Positions 16,539 through 25,722 are shown, counted from the stretch's first letter. The stretch: DNA of 64,000 bases from Methylobacterium sp. J-078 (GCF_022829285.1 NZ_JAKSYI010000141.1:203468-267467); one strand, 5' to 3'. Made by a program: numbers and translations. Notes: generated by a model not told the origin, from the letters alone.

Positions 16539-18086
16539 ATGCGCCTGTCATCTCGAACCGACCGGTGGCTGTCCGCCTCCCGGACCTGGAACGTCCTCGG
16601 CATCCTCGCGCCGATCGGCATGCTCCTGATCTGCGGGCAGATGCTCCTCGACATGCGCAACGACGCCTGGGACAAGGCCACCCAGACGTCACGAAACCTG
16701 CTCCAGGTGATCGAGCGCGATATCGCCCGCAACGTCGAGATCATCGATCTCTCGCTGCGCGCCGTCGTCGACAACCTGTCGGCCCCGGGAATCTCGGAGA
16801 TCAGCCCGGAGCTGCGCCAACTGGTTCTGTTCGACCGGGCCGCGACCGCCACCGACATGGGGGTGGTGCTCGTCCTGAACGAGAAGGGCGATACCGTCGT
16901 CGATTCGCACGCGGTCCCCGCCCGCCGTCTCAACAACGCCGACCGTGACTATTTCCGCGCGCATGCGGCGCATGCGGATCTCGGCCTCGTCATCAGCCGG
17001 CCGGTCACATCCCGCCTGGTCGGCGTTCCGGTCATCGTCCTGAGTCGACGCATCACCAAGCTGGATGGGAGCTTCGGCGGGATCGTCTCGGCCTCCCTCA
17101 AGCTTTCCTATTTCACCCGGCTGTTCGCGAATATCGGTCTCGGTCCGCGGGGTGCGATCAACCTGTACCTGCGCGACGGCACCCGGCTCATGCGCCATCC
17201 CCTCGCGGCGGCCGATATCGGTGCGGACGTGTCCGGTTCGGCGACCTTCCAACACTTCCTGAAGGCCACGCACGGCACCTTCGTCGGCGATTCGCTGCGC
17301 GATGCAGGCCAGCGCCTCTACGCGTATACGAGCGTCGGCGACCTGCCCCTCATCGTCAACGTCGCCCTCGCCGTGGAGGAGATCGACGCGCAGTGGCGCA
17401 CCAAGGCCCTCGTCATCGGCCTGATGGTGCTCGCCCTGTGCGGCCTGACCATCGGCCTCTCATTCCTGTTCGGATGTGAACTGCGGCAGCGCACGCGGAT
17501 GCAGGCGGAGCTCGCCCGCCTCTCGCTGACCGATGCCCTCACCGAATTGCCGAACCGCCGCCGCTTCGAGGACGAGATCGCCAGGGCCTGGACGGGACCG
17601 GCCGATCCGGTGGCGGTGCGCTCCCTGCTCGTCGTCGATGTCGATTACTTCAAGGCCATCAACGACCGCTACGGCCATGGGATCGGCGACGCGGTCCTGC
17701 GGGGGCTCGCCGCCTGCCTCTCCGCGAGCATCCGCCGGCCGGGCGATCTCGTCTGCCGGATCGGCGGCGAGGAGTTCGTGCTGCTGCTTCCGGACACGGA
17801 CGAGGTGGGCGCGCTGCGGATCGCCGAGGCGGTGCATGCGGAGGTGGCCACCCTCGGCATCGCGTCGGCCGGGATTCGGCCGGGGTCGATCACCGTCAGC
17901 ATCGGCCTCGCCAGCACCCTAGGGTCCGCGACCGGAACCGTGGCGCCCGCAGACCTCTACCAATTCGCCGACATCGCGCTGTACGCGGCAAAGGCCGCCG
18001 GCCGCAACCGGACTCATATCGCCGTGCCGCGTCGAAACCCGCCGATGAGCCAGGAGATCGCGGCGCAATGGGTCGGGGCTGCCTGA
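16539..18086 (+). CDS. Diguanylate cyclase with periplasmic Cache sensor
   Basis: Makes the second messenger c-di-GMP from two GTP. 515 residues from the ATG at 16539 (an upstream in-frame GTG at 16440 would add 33 residues without features). Layout: transmembrane helix (about 15-35), a periplasmic dCache-like sensor (with NADRDYFRAHAAHADLGLVIS and SRRITKLDGSFGGIV), a second helix (ALVIGLMVLALCGLTIGLSF), then a GGDEF domain. The active site reads GGEEF, which is catalytically competent, and RPGD lies exactly five residues before it, matching the allosteric I-site RxxD, so product inhibition is expected. No EAL domain. The ligand of the sensor is unknown. Confidence 0.93.
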   Translation: MRLSSRTDRWLSASRTWNVLGILAPIGMLLICGQMLLDMRNDAWDKATQTSRNLLQVIERDIARNVEIIDLSLRAVVDNLSAPGISEISPELRQLVLFDRAATATDMGVVLVLNEKGDTVVDSHAVPARRLNNADRDYFRAHAAHADLGLVISRPVTSRLVGVPVIVLSRRITKLDGSFGGIVSASLKLSYFTRLFANIGLGPRGAINLYLRDGTRLMRHPLAAADIGADVSGSATFQHFLKATHGTFVGDSLRDAGQRLYAYTSVGDLPLIVNVALAVEEIDAQWRTKALVIGLMVLALCGLTIGLSFLFGCELRQRTRMQAELARLSLTDALTELPNRRRFEDEIARAWTGPADPVAVRSLLVVDVDYFKAINDRYGHGIGDAVLRGLAACLSASIRRPGDLVCRIGGEEFVLLLPDTDEVGALRIAEAVHAEVATLGIASAGIRPGSITVSIGLASTLGSATGTVAPADLYQFADIALYAAKAAGRNRTHIAVPRRNPPMSQEIAAQWVGAA

Positions 18087-18103
18087 AACGGCGGCCGGGC
18101 CGT

Positions 18104-18790
18104 TCAGACCGGCTCGTTGGGTGGGCGGGGACCGGCCGGGACGAACAGATCCTCGGGCGGATCGACCACCACCCGGCCTTCTGCGATCGCGAGCACCGGC
18201 ACGAAGGCCTTCGTGAAGGGCAGGAGGGCGGTGGCGCCGCCGAGCGCCGGCTTGATCTCGAGGAGATCGCCGCCGCCGTAATTCGGCACGTCCGCCACGG
18301 TGCCGAGCACCACGCCCTGCGTGTCGACCACGGTCAGGCCGACGAGGTCCGCCGTGAAGAATTCGTCCTCGTCCTCCGTGGCGCCGAGGCGCTCGCGGGG
18401 CAGGTAGAGGGCGACGCGGTTCAGCGCTTCTGCGCCGGTCCGGTCCGCCACACCCTTCACGCGCACGACGAGGAGGTCGGGGGAGCTGCCACCGGCCTGG
18501 CGGATGTCGGTAAACTCGATGCGGCGGCCGTCGCTGGCGATCAGCGGCCCGTAGGTTCCGATGGCCTGCGGGTCGCCGGTGTAGGATTTCAACCGGACCT
18601 CGCCGTTGAGACCGTGCGCGCGCCCGAACTCGCCCATGCGGACGAGGCTCGGGTCGGTCTCCGGCAGGGCGGCGGGATCGTCCGGCCGCGGACGGTGGGC
18701 CGAGGTGGCCGCATCGCTGCCGATGCGGCCCGGCCGGGCACGGCGGCCGCCGTCACCGTGGGGAGTGGTGCCTCCGGGACGGCGGGCCAT
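18104..18790 (-). CDS. rimM: 16S rRNA processing protein RimM
   Basis: Maturation factor for the 30S head that binds ribosomal protein S19. 228 residues, longer than the usual 170-190 because of a low-complexity N-terminal extension of about 45 residues rich in Arg/Gly/Pro. The RimM N domain begins at VRMGEFGRAHGLNGEVRLKSYT; the C-terminal PRC-barrel has FFTADLVGLTVVDTQGVVLG and ends with LLPFTKAFVPVL...VDPPEDL. The start at 18790 lies ten bases after the rpsP stop, so the two are almost certainly co-transcribed. Confidence 0.95.
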   Translation of the reverse strand: MARRPGGTTPHGDGGRRARPGRIGSDAATSAHRPRPDDPAALPETDPSLVRMGEFGRAHGLNGEVRLKSYTGDPQAIGTYGPLIASDGRRIEFTDIRQAGGSSPDLLVVRVKGVADRTGAEALNRVALYLPRERLGATEDEDEFFTADLVGLTVVDTQGVVLGTVADVPNYGGGDLLEIKPALGGATALLPFTKAFVPVLAIAEGRVVVDPPEDLFVPAGPRPPNEPV

Positions 18791-18800
18791 GCGAGGGCCC

Positions 18801-19163
18801 TCAGGCCGCGGCGTCTTCGGCCGGGGCGGCGGCCTTCTCGGCGCGCTTGGCGGCGCGCTCCTTGGCCTTCTCGCCCGGCTCGGCCTTCTGGGGGTTGTTG
18901 CGCGCGGGGCGCTTGGCGAGGCCGGCGGCGTCGAGGAAGCGCAGGACGCGGTCGGTGGGCTGGGCGCCCTTGGCGAGCCAGGCCTGGATCTTGTCGGCCT
19001 CGAGCACGATGCGGGCCGGATCGTCCTTGGCCTTCATGGGATCGTAGACGCCGACCTTGTCGATGAAGCGGCCGTCGCGGGGAGCGCGGGCGTCGGCGAC
19101 GACGATGCGGTAGTACGGGCGCTTCTTGGCGCCGCCACGGGTGAGACGAATCTTGAGGGACAT
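18801..19163 (-). CDS. rpsP: 30S ribosomal protein S16
   Basis: Small-subunit protein needed for 30S assembly. 120 residues, beginning MSLKIRLTRGGAKKRPYYRIV, the family signature, and continuing with DGRFIDKVGVYDPM and DKIQAWLAKGAQPTDRVLRFL. The C-terminal 35 residues are a Lys/Ala/Glu-rich tail common in alphaproteobacteria. It follows ffh on the minus strand (112 bp apart) and precedes rimM, the common order. Confidence 0.97.
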   Translation of the reverse strand: MSLKIRLTRGGAKKRPYYRIVVADARAPRDGRFIDKVGVYDPMKAKDDPARIVLEADKIQAWLAKGAQPTDRVLRFLDAAGLAKRPARNNPQKAEPGEKAKERAAKRAEKAAAPAEDAAA

Positions 19164-19275
19164 GTTTGACTCCGAAGGATAGGTGTTCTGGTGACCTCGA
19201 GCGAGGGGCGCGTAGTGAGTAGGGAAGCGGGCCGGCGGGGCACCGCTTCGCTATTCGCTAAGCCCCCGTTCGCCC

Positions 19276-20838
19276 CTACTTCTTCTTCCCGAACGGGAAA
19301 CCGCCGAGACCCGGCAGGCCGCCGGGGCCCTTGGGACCCCCGAGCCCGGGCAGGCCCGGCATCTTGCCCCTGAGGCCCGGAGGCATCGGGGGGAGCTTGC
19401 CGCCGAGCTGCTTCTGCATGTCGGCGATCATTTCCGGCGTCGGCTCCGGCATGCCGGGGGGCAGGCCGGGCATGCCGCCCATCCCACCGCCGCCACCCAT
19501 GCCGAACATCGAGCCGAGGGCCTGCCCGATGCCGCGCTTGCCCGAACCCATCGCCTTCATCATGTCGGCCATGGTCCGGTGCATCTTGAGGAGCTTGTTG
19601 AGCTCCTCCACCTTCGTCCCCGAGCCCGCGGCGATGCGCTTCTTGCGGGAGTTCTTGAGGATGTCGGGATTCTTGCGCTCCTGCGCGGTCATCGACGAGA
19701 TGATGGCCCGCTGACGGGCGAACATCTTCTCATCGAGGTTGGCGTTCTCGACCTGCTTCTTGATCTGACCCATGCCCGGGAGCATGCCCATCAGGCCGCC
19801 GATGCCGCCCATCTTCTCCATCTGGGCGAGCTGCATGGACAGGTCGTCGAGGTCGAACTTGCCCTTGCGCATCTTCTCCGCGGTGCGGAGCGCCTGCTCG
19901 TGGTCGATGGTCTCGGCCGCCTTCTCCACGAGGGAGACGATGTCGCCCATGCCGAGGATGCGGTTGGCGACGCGGGAGGGGTGGAACTCCTCCAGGGCGT
20001 CGACCTTCTCGCCGGTGCCGACGAGCTTGATCGGCTTGCCGGTGACGGCGCGCATCGAGAGCGCGGCGCCACCGCGCGAATCGCCGTCCATGCGGGTCAG
20101 CACGATGCCGGTGACGCCCAGGCGCTCGTCGAAGGCGCGGGCGGTGTTCACCGCGTCCTGGCCGGTCAGCGCGTCGGCGACGAGGAGCACCTCGTGCGGG
20201 TTGGTGGCGGCCTTGACCTCGGCCGCCTCCGCCATCAGCGCCTCGTCGAGGGTGATGCGGCCGGCGGTGTCGAGCATGACCACGTCGAAGCCGCCGAGGC
20301 GGGCGGCGTCCATGGCGCGGCGGGCGATCTGCACCGCCGACTGGCCGGCCACGATCGGCAGGCTCTCGACCTCGACCTGCTTGGCCAGGATCGCGAGCTG
20401 CTCCATCGCCGCCGGGCGGCGGGTGTCGAGGGAGGCCAGCAGCACCCGGCGCTTGTCGCGGGCCACCAGCCGGCGCGCGATCTTGGCGGTGGTGGTGGTC
20501 TTGCCCGAGCCCTGCAGGCCGACCATCAGGATGGCGACGGGCGCAGGGGCGTTCAGGTCGATGACGCTCGCATCCGAGCCGAGCATCGCCACGAGTTCGT
20601 CGTTGACGATCTTGACGACCATCTGGCCGGGGGTGACCGACTTCAGGACGATCGCGCCGACCGCCTTCTCGCGCACCTTCTCGGTGAAGCCGCGCACCAC
20701 CTCGAGGGCGACGTCGGCCTCCAGCAGGGCGCGCCGGACCTCGCGCAGGGCCGCGGTGACGTCGGCCTCGGTCAGCGCGCCGCGGCGCGTGAGGCCGGAG
20801 AGAATCCCGGAGAGGCGATCGGACAGGCCTTCGAACAT
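19276..20838 (-). CDS. ffh: Signal recognition particle protein Ffh
   Basis: GTPase of the bacterial signal recognition particle; binds signal sequences and 4.5S RNA and targets ribosomes to FtsY at the membrane. 520 residues. N domain helices, then the G domain with GLQGSGKTTTTAKIARRL (G1), DTRRPAAMEQL, DTAGR (G3), TRMDGDSRGGAALS and GTGEKVDALEEFHPSRVANRILGMGD. The M domain (from about residue 300) has Met-rich helices and the RNA-binding RKNPDILKNSRKKRIAAGSG region. A glycine/methionine/proline-rich tail of about 80 residues ends in basic KKK. Confidence 0.98.
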   Translation of the reverse strand: MFEGLSDRLSGILSGLTRRGALTEADVTAALREVRRALLEADVALEVVRGFTEKVREKAVGAIVLKSVTPGQMVVKIVNDELVAMLGSDASVIDLNAPAPVAILMVGLQGSGKTTTTAKIARRLVARDKRRVLLASLDTRRPAAMEQLAILAKQVEVESLPIVAGQSAVQIARRAMDAARLGGFDVVMLDTAGRITLDEALMAEAAEVKAATNPHEVLLVADALTGQDAVNTARAFDERLGVTGIVLTRMDGDSRGGAALSMRAVTGKPIKLVGTGEKVDALEEFHPSRVANRILGMGDIVSLVEKAAETIDHEQALRTAEKMRKGKFDLDDLSMQLAQMEKMGGIGGLMGMLPGMGQIKKQVENANLDEKMFARQRAIISSMTAQERKNPDILKNSRKKRIAAGSGTKVEELNKLLKMHRTMADMMKAMGSGKRGIGQALGSMFGMGGGGGMGGMPGLPPGMPEPTPEMIADMQKQLGGKLPPMPPGLRGKMPGLPGLGGPKGPGGLPGLGGFPFGKKK

Positions 20839-20876
20839 GCGTCAGGCTCCCTGGACCGGCATCGTCATCGGGTGAC

Positions 20877-21101
20877 TCACTGGTTGACGCCCGCGCTCTC
20901 CGCCCGGCGCGCCTGGAGCGCGTCCTCGAAGCCGCGGATCGCCTTGGCGAACTTGTCCCGGCATTCCGGGTTGCAGAAGCCCACCACCGCGCCGTTGTAG
21001 AGGGTCAGCGAGTCGGCCGCGATCGGCTTGCCCGACCAGGGGCAGGTGTCGTTCACCGCATCCTCGATGCGCAGGGTCGTGTTCGCGGCAGCGTTGGGCA
21101 T
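20877..21101 (-). CDS. Small Cys-containing, YHS/TRASH-like protein
   Basis: 74 residues. The central part CPWSGKPIAADSLTLYNG...GFCNPECRDKF holds three cysteines spaced like small metal-binding YHS/TRASH motifs. It is sometimes annotated as a glutathione S-transferase fragment in related genomes (recalled), which the sequence does not support. Zinc or another metal is a plausible ligand. Lies 38 bp upstream of ffh on the same strand and may be the first gene of the ffh transcript. Confidence 0.6.
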   Translation of the reverse strand: MPNAAANTTLRIEDAVNDTCPWSGKPIAADSLTLYNGAVVGFCNPECRDKFAKAIRGFEDALQARRAESAGVNQ

Positions 21102-21491
21102 CGGGACTCGACGACGACGGGTGAAGCGGGGCCGACGTCCTGTTCCCCAACGCGAAGCTCGCCCGAGGGCGCATCGCGCTGTCGGGCGTTGACCTCCGGC
21201 CTCGCAGGGCCGGTCGGCGTTCGTGGTGACGATCAGACCGTCGAATGAATAGGGAGGCGGTTAGTCCGACGGCGGGGCCAAGTCAAGTTTTGCGATTGAA
21301 GGGCAGGGCTTCCACGTTCTTCCTGCGGTTCCGCCACGCTGCGCGGTTTCGTCGGCGTCGCCAGCCCCATCATCGCGTGTTCGGCCATGGATGCCCAGGT
21401 CTTCGCGGCGCTTCTCTACCCGATCCGCGCCTCGGCGCTGGGCCTCGGCACGCTGTGGCTGGCCCGGCGGAACCCCTGACGCGGCTCGGCT
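21102..21491. other. 390-bp gap with one weak 30-codon frame
   Basis: Between the small Cys protein and midA. It holds one short plus-strand frame (21387-21479, listed separately) and a minus-strand stretch that should carry the promoter for the Cys protein/ffh group; no convincing -35/-10 pair or terminator was identified. Confidence 0.4.
21387..21479 (+). CDS. Possible 30-residue hydrophobic small protein
   Basis: ATG at 21387, TGA at 21477. The peptide begins MDAQVFAALLYPIRAS and ends LWLARRNP: a hydrophobic helix followed by basic residues, like a small membrane-associated peptide. Nearly all third codon positions are G or C, as in real genes here, but GC-rich DNA does this by chance too. 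No ribosome-binding site is visible, so the call is weak. Confidence 0.2.
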   Translation: MDAQVFAALLYPIRASALGLGTLWLARRNP

Positions 21492-22574
21492 TCAGCGCCC
21501 CGCTGCCGGAAGCCCCGGCAGCGCCGTCAACGTCGCGTCCGAGAACGCCATCGCCTTGAACAGGCTGCCCATGCCGCGCCGGGACGGGTCGGTCAGGCGG
21601 GTCGCCGCCGCCGTGATCGCGTCGCGCTGTGCCGGTGACGCGTCTCGTCCCAGTCGCTCGGCCCGCTCGCGCAGACCCAGGGCGAGGAGGAAGTCGCGCT
21701 GGTCGACGGGGCCGTGCAGGATCGCGCCTTCGCCGGCCGCGGCGCGGCCGAGGGCGGTAAAATCCACGTGGGTGGTGAGGTCGGCCTCGCCGGGGGCGGC
21801 GAGCGACGGGACGAAGGCGTGGCCGCGCAGAGCCTGGAGCGTATCGCCGAAGCCCGGCCGGACATGGCCGTAATCGATGGCCAGCACCGCGCCCCGGTCG
21901 GCAACGATACGGCGGGCGAGGCCGCGCACGGTGTCGAGGGCCGCGCCCGGCAGGGTCATCAGAACGCCGGTGGGGCCGCTGGCGGCGATGCGGGTGTCGG
22001 GCTCGGCCGCGAGGCCGAAGGCGAGGGCGCCGCCATCCGCCGAGAGGCCGACGAGGCGCTCGAACCAGCCGCGCTCGGCGCGCTGGAACTGCCGCACGGG
22101 CAGGGCGTCGAAGAATTCGTTGGCGACGACCAGGGTCGGGCCGTGCGGCAGCGTCTCGAGGGTCTCGTGCCAAGTCGGGGCGGCGCCCGAAAGGCGGGAT
22201 TCCTGTTCGGCCCGGAGCACCGGGCTCGTCTCGACGAGGTGCAGGGCCGGGCGCAGGGCCGGCGCGGCGCGGGACAGGGCCCGCAGCGCGTCCTGCATCA
22301 GGGTGCCCCGGCCGGGTCCGAGTTCCACCAGGGCGAGGTCGGCCGGCGCGCCCATGGCGCCCCAGCTCGCAGCGAGCCAGACCCCGATCAGTTCGCCGAA
22401 CATCTGGCTGATCTCGGGGGCGGTGACGAAGTCGCCCCGCGCCCCGAGGGGGTCGCGGGTGCGGTAGTAGCCGTGCACGGGGTGGCCGAGGCAGAGGCTC
22501 ATGTAGCGGTCGAGGCCGATCGGGCCGGAGGCCAGGATCTCGTCGCGGATCTCGGCGAAGAGCGGGCTCGTCAC
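21492..22574 (-). CDS. MidA/NDUFAF7-family SAM-dependent methyltransferase
   Basis: 360 residues. Relatives include mitochondrial NDUFAF7, which methylates an arginine of the complex I 49-kDa subunit during assembly; bacterial function is inferred. Visible: the N-terminal RYMSLCLGHPVHGYYRTRDPLGARGDFVTAPEISQMFGE signature (given in parts: YMSLCLGHPVHGYY, GDFVTAPEISQMFGE), SAM motif LALVELGPGRGTLMQD, VANEFFDALPVRQF and VLAIDYGH. The GTG start at 22574 overlaps the lgt stop by four bases (GTGA), so translation is coupled to lgt. The frame continues upstream to 23393 but that part only shadows lgt. Confidence 0.88.
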   Translation of the reverse strand: MTSPLFAEIRDEILASGPIGLDRYMSLCLGHPVHGYYRTRDPLGARGDFVTAPEISQMFGELIGVWLAASWGAMGAPADLALVELGPGRGTLMQDALRALSRAAPALRPALHLVETSPVLRAEQESRLSGAAPTWHETLETLPHGPTLVVANEFFDALPVRQFQRAERGWFERLVGLSADGGALAFGLAAEPDTRIAASGPTGVLMTLPGAALDTVRGLARRIVADRGAVLAIDYGHVRPGFGDTLQALRGHAFVPSLAAPGEADLTTHVDFTALGRAAAGEGAILHGPVDQRDFLLALGLRERAERLGRDASPAQRDAITAAATRLTDPSRRGMGSLFKAMAFSDATLTALPGLPAAGR

Positions 22575-23497
22575 GCCGCGTCGGCCTTGGCGGGCGACAC
22601 GGGTACGTCCTCCACGGCCACGCGGGGGCGGGTGGTGCCCCTGAGAGCCAGGACGATCGCACCGATGCCGACGAGCGCCATCGGCACGCACAGCACCATC
22701 CCCATGGTGATGCCGCCGGTGGACCAGGTCCCGGTGCCGAACAGGTAGCCGAGCTGGCGGTCCGGCTCGCGGAAGAACTCGCAGAACGTCCGGCTGAGCG
22801 CGTAGCCGAGGACGAAGATCCCGCCCATCAGGCCGGGCTTGCGGAAGCCGCTGGCGCGCACCGCGATCAGCATCACGACGAACAGCAGCGCGCCCTCGGT
22901 GGCCGCTTCGTAGAGCTGGCTCGGGTGGCGGGGCAGGGGACCGCCGGTGGGAAACACGATGGCGTAGGGGAAGTCCGGCGCGATGCGGCCCCAGAGCTCG
23001 CCGTTCACGAAATTGGCGATGCGCCCGAAGAACAGGCCGATCGGCACCACCACGGCGGCGAGGTCGAGGAGGGTGAGGGATTGGAGCTTGCGGGCGCGGG
23101 CGAACAGCACCATCGCCAGCACGGCGCCGAGGAAGCCGCCGTGGAAGGACATGCCGCCGTTGCGGATGGCCAGGATCTCGATGGGGTCGGCGAGGTAGAG
23201 CGGCAGGTTGTAGAACAGCACGTAGCCGATGCGCCCGCCGAGGACGACGCCGAGCGCCACCCAGACGATGAGGTCGTCGATGTCGTTCAGGCTCGGGCGC
23301 CGCACCACGCCCCAGTAGCGGTCCGCCGCCACCAGCCGGCGGGCGTAGTACCAGCCGCCGAGCAGGCCTACGATGTAGGCGAGGGCGTACCACTTGATGG
23401 TGATCGGCCCGATCGCCACCGCCACCGGATCGATGGCGGGGAAGGGCAGGGCGAGGAGCGGCGGCATCGGCGAGGGGTCCCGGTTGAGCCGGGGCAT
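22571..23497 (-). CDS. lgt: Prolipoprotein diacylglyceryl transferase
   Basis: Inner-membrane enzyme that moves diacylglyceryl from phosphatidylglycerol to the lipobox cysteine, the first step of lipoprotein maturation. 308 residues, about seven hydrophobic segments. Family motifs: GPITIKWYALAYIVGLLGGWYYARR, GRIGYVLFYNLPLYLADP, GGMSFHGGFLGA (with the essential His), GLFFGRIANFVNGELWGR and HPSQLYEA. An internal ATG at 23467 (MPPLLALPFPAIDP) is an alternative start. First gene of an lgt-midA pair. Confidence 0.96.
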   Translation of the reverse strand: MPRLNRDPSPMPPLLALPFPAIDPVAVAIGPITIKWYALAYIVGLLGGWYYARRLVAADRYWGVVRRPSLNDIDDLIVWVALGVVLGGRIGYVLFYNLPLYLADPIEILAIRNGGMSFHGGFLGAVLAMVLFARARKLQSLTLLDLAAVVVPIGLFFGRIANFVNGELWGRIAPDFPYAIVFPTGGPLPRHPSQLYEAATEGALLFVVMLIAVRASGFRKPGLMGGIFVLGYALSRTFCEFFREPDRQLGYLFGTGTWSTGGITMGMVLCVPMALVGIGAIVLALRGTTRPRVAVEDVPVSPAKADAA

Positions 23498-23571
23498 TGG
23501 GCCCGACCCCGCCGGGGGGTCAAGACCGGCGGATGCCGCCGGCCCATGCGGTCACGGCTCCGCCGGTGTCC

Positions 23572-25722
23572 TCAGGCCGCCCGGACGGTGGCGAGGAAGC
23601 CCGCGACCTCCGTGCGCAGCTGCTCGGACTGGCGGGAGAGGTCGGCCGATGCGCGCTGGACCTGGTCCGCCGTCGCGCCGGCCTCGGCGGCCGAGAGCGC
23701 CACGGCCTCGATGTCGTGGCTCATGGCGCCGGTGCCCGAGGACGCCTCACCCATGTTGCGCACGATCTCCTGTGTCGTCACGCCCTGCTCCTCGACCGCG
23801 GCGGCGATGCTGCCGGTGACGACGTTCATGCTCTCGATCCGCGTCACGATGCTGCGGATCGCCCCCGTGGCGCCGGTGGTGGCCGAGCGGATGGCGTCGA
23901 CCTGACCGGCGATCTCGGTGGTGGCCCGGCCGGTCTGCTCGGCGAGGTTCTTCACCTCGGCGGCGACCACGGCGAAGCCTCGCCCGGCCTCGCCCGCGCG
24001 GGCCGCCTCGATGGTGGCGTTCAGCGCCAGAAGGTTGGTCTGGCTGGCGATCTGCGACACGAGGCCGACGACGTCGCCGATCCGGGTTGCGGCATCCGAC
24101 AGCGTCTGCATGGTCGCGGCGGTCCGCCCCGCCTCCTCGACGGCCTGGGTGGACATGGTGGAGGCCTGCTCCACCTGCCGGCCGATCTCGCTGACGGTGG
24201 CGCCAAGTTCCTCGGCGGCCGCCGCCACCGCGTTGACGTTGCCGGCGGTCTCCTGGGCGATCACCGCCACGGATGTGGAGCGCCGCGCCGTGCCGGCCAC
24301 CGCCTCCGTCATGCCGGCGGCGGCACCCTGCAGGTCGGTTGACGCCTGCGAGACGGTGCCGACGATGCCGCCGACCGAGCGCTCGAAGCGGTCGGCGAGG
24401 TCGCGCAGCAGGGCGCGGCGCTCGGTCTCCTCCCGCAGGCGGGCGGCCTCGGTGGTCTTCAACTGCTGAGCGGCCTCCTCCAGGGAGATGTCCCGAATGG
24501 TGACGACGGCTCGGGCGATGTCGCCGATCTCGTCGGCGCGGCGGCTGCCCGGCACCTCGGCCAGGGTCTCGCGGCGGGCGAGGGCCTGGAGCGCGCGGGT
24601 CAGGGCGCCGAGGGGGCCCACGATGCTCCGGGCGAAGAGAAGCCCGAGGAGCGTCGTCACGGCGAGGACCGCGAGCGCCGTCGCCGTCAGGGCCTTCGTC
24701 AGCGTGCCCACCGCCGCCAGGGTTTCCTCCTCCGCCTGCTCCGCGACGATCGTCCAGGGAGCGCCGAGCACCGAGACCCGGGCGGTCGCGACCATCCGGT
24801 GGCCGCTGCCGTCCGTGTAGGTGAAGGGGCGCTCGCCCGCGAGGTCGGCCTTGTCGAGGCCCAGCGCCGTCGCGGGCTTGCCGGCTGTAACGGAGCGGGA
24901 CAGGGGCGGGTTGCTGCGCAAGGTGCCGTCCGCGCCGATCGCCATGACCTGACCCGTCTCTCCGAGGCCGCCGCGATCCGAGAGGGTCCGGTCGAACAGG
25001 GCGGGCGTCAGGCGCAGGAGAACGAAGCCGATGCGCGACGCCTCCTGGCCGGTGCCCATGGCGACGTTGGCGCGGCGGGCGATGGACCGGCCGATGAAGG
25101 CGGAGGGAGCCGCTTCCGCCGGGTAGGCGGCGTAATCCTCGTAGAGCGTCGCGTCGGCATCGGCGCTCTTAAGGCGCGCCACGAGGCGGGCGAGCCCCGT
25201 CGCGGCGAACTCGGGCTCGGTGAGCGAGCGGCCGAAATCGGCCCCCTTGGTGGTGGTGTAGACGATGCGGCCGTCCTCGGAGACGAAGACGAGGTCGGCA
25301 TAGCCGGGCCGCTCCAGGAGCTTGCGGGCGACCTCCTGCACCTTGGCGTGGCGCCGCCCGTACATCGTGCCCGCCGCCTCGGCGCCGAGGCGCGCCTCGC
25401 GGGTGGCGCCCTCCGTGTAGGTCCGGACGAGGCCGGCGAAGTCGGCCTTGGCCGGGTCGAGGGCTTCGACGAGGTCGCCAAAATTGCCGCCGACCTGCGG
25501 GTTGCCGGCCAACGTGACAAGGTCGCCGCCGACCCGCTCGGCCACCAGCTCGATCCCGGCCTTGCGGGCCGAGGCCGCGAATTGCAGGCGCTCCTGGGCG
25601 GCGTCGGTGAGGCCCGACCGGGCGCTGTACCAGCTCAGTCCCCCCATCACGCTGGCACTGACGAGGGCCAGCCCGACGGTGATCGCCGGCAAGCGGACGT
25701 TGAGGCTGGTGAGACGCGGCAT
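23572..25722 (-). CDS. Methyl-accepting chemotaxis protein
   Basis: 716-residue transmembrane chemoreceptor. Helix 1 at about 12-32 (AITVGLALVSASVMGGLSWY), a long periplasmic sensor (about 33-340) with a Cache-like region (VFVSEDGRIVYTTTKGADFG; GETGQVMAIGADGTLRSNPPL), helix 2 at about 345-370, a HAMP domain (RSIVGPLGALTRALQALARRE) and a cytoplasmic signalling domain. The tip motif, IASQTNLLALNATIEAARAG then EAGRGFAVVAAEVKNLAEQT, is perfect, so it should couple to CheA/CheW. No C-terminal CheR-binding pentapeptide. No che genes are adjacent. Ligand unknown. Confidence 0.93.
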   Translation of the reverse strand: MPRLTSLNVRLPAITVGLALVSASVMGGLSWYSARSGLTDAAQERLQFAASARKAGIELVAERVGGDLVTLAGNPQVGGNFGDLVEALDPAKADFAGLVRTYTEGATREARLGAEAAGTMYGRRHAKVQEVARKLLERPGYADLVFVSEDGRIVYTTTKGADFGRSLTEPEFAATGLARLVARLKSADADATLYEDYAAYPAEAAPSAFIGRSIARRANVAMGTGQEASRIGFVLLRLTPALFDRTLSDRGGLGETGQVMAIGADGTLRSNPPLSRSVTAGKPATALGLDKADLAGERPFTYTDGSGHRMVATARVSVLGAPWTIVAEQAEEETLAAVGTLTKALTATALAVLAVTTLLGLLFARSIVGPLGALTRALQALARRETLAEVPGSRRADEIGDIARAVVTIRDISLEEAAQQLKTTEAARLREETERRALLRDLADRFERSVGGIVGTVSQASTDLQGAAAGMTEAVAGTARRSTSVAVIAQETAGNVNAVAAAAEELGATVSEIGRQVEQASTMSTQAVEEAGRTAATMQTLSDAATRIGDVVGLVSQIASQTNLLALNATIEAARAGEAGRGFAVVAAEVKNLAEQTGRATTEIAGQVDAIRSATTGATGAIRSIVTRIESMNVVTGSIAAAVEEQGVTTQEIVRNMGEASSGTGAMSHDIEAVALSAAEAGATADQVQRASADLSRQSEQLRTEVAGFLATVRAA

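Noticed and set aside
21492..23393. 633-residue minus-strand frame joining midA and lgt
   Set aside because: The N-terminal half is a shadow of lgt in another frame; midA starts at 22574.
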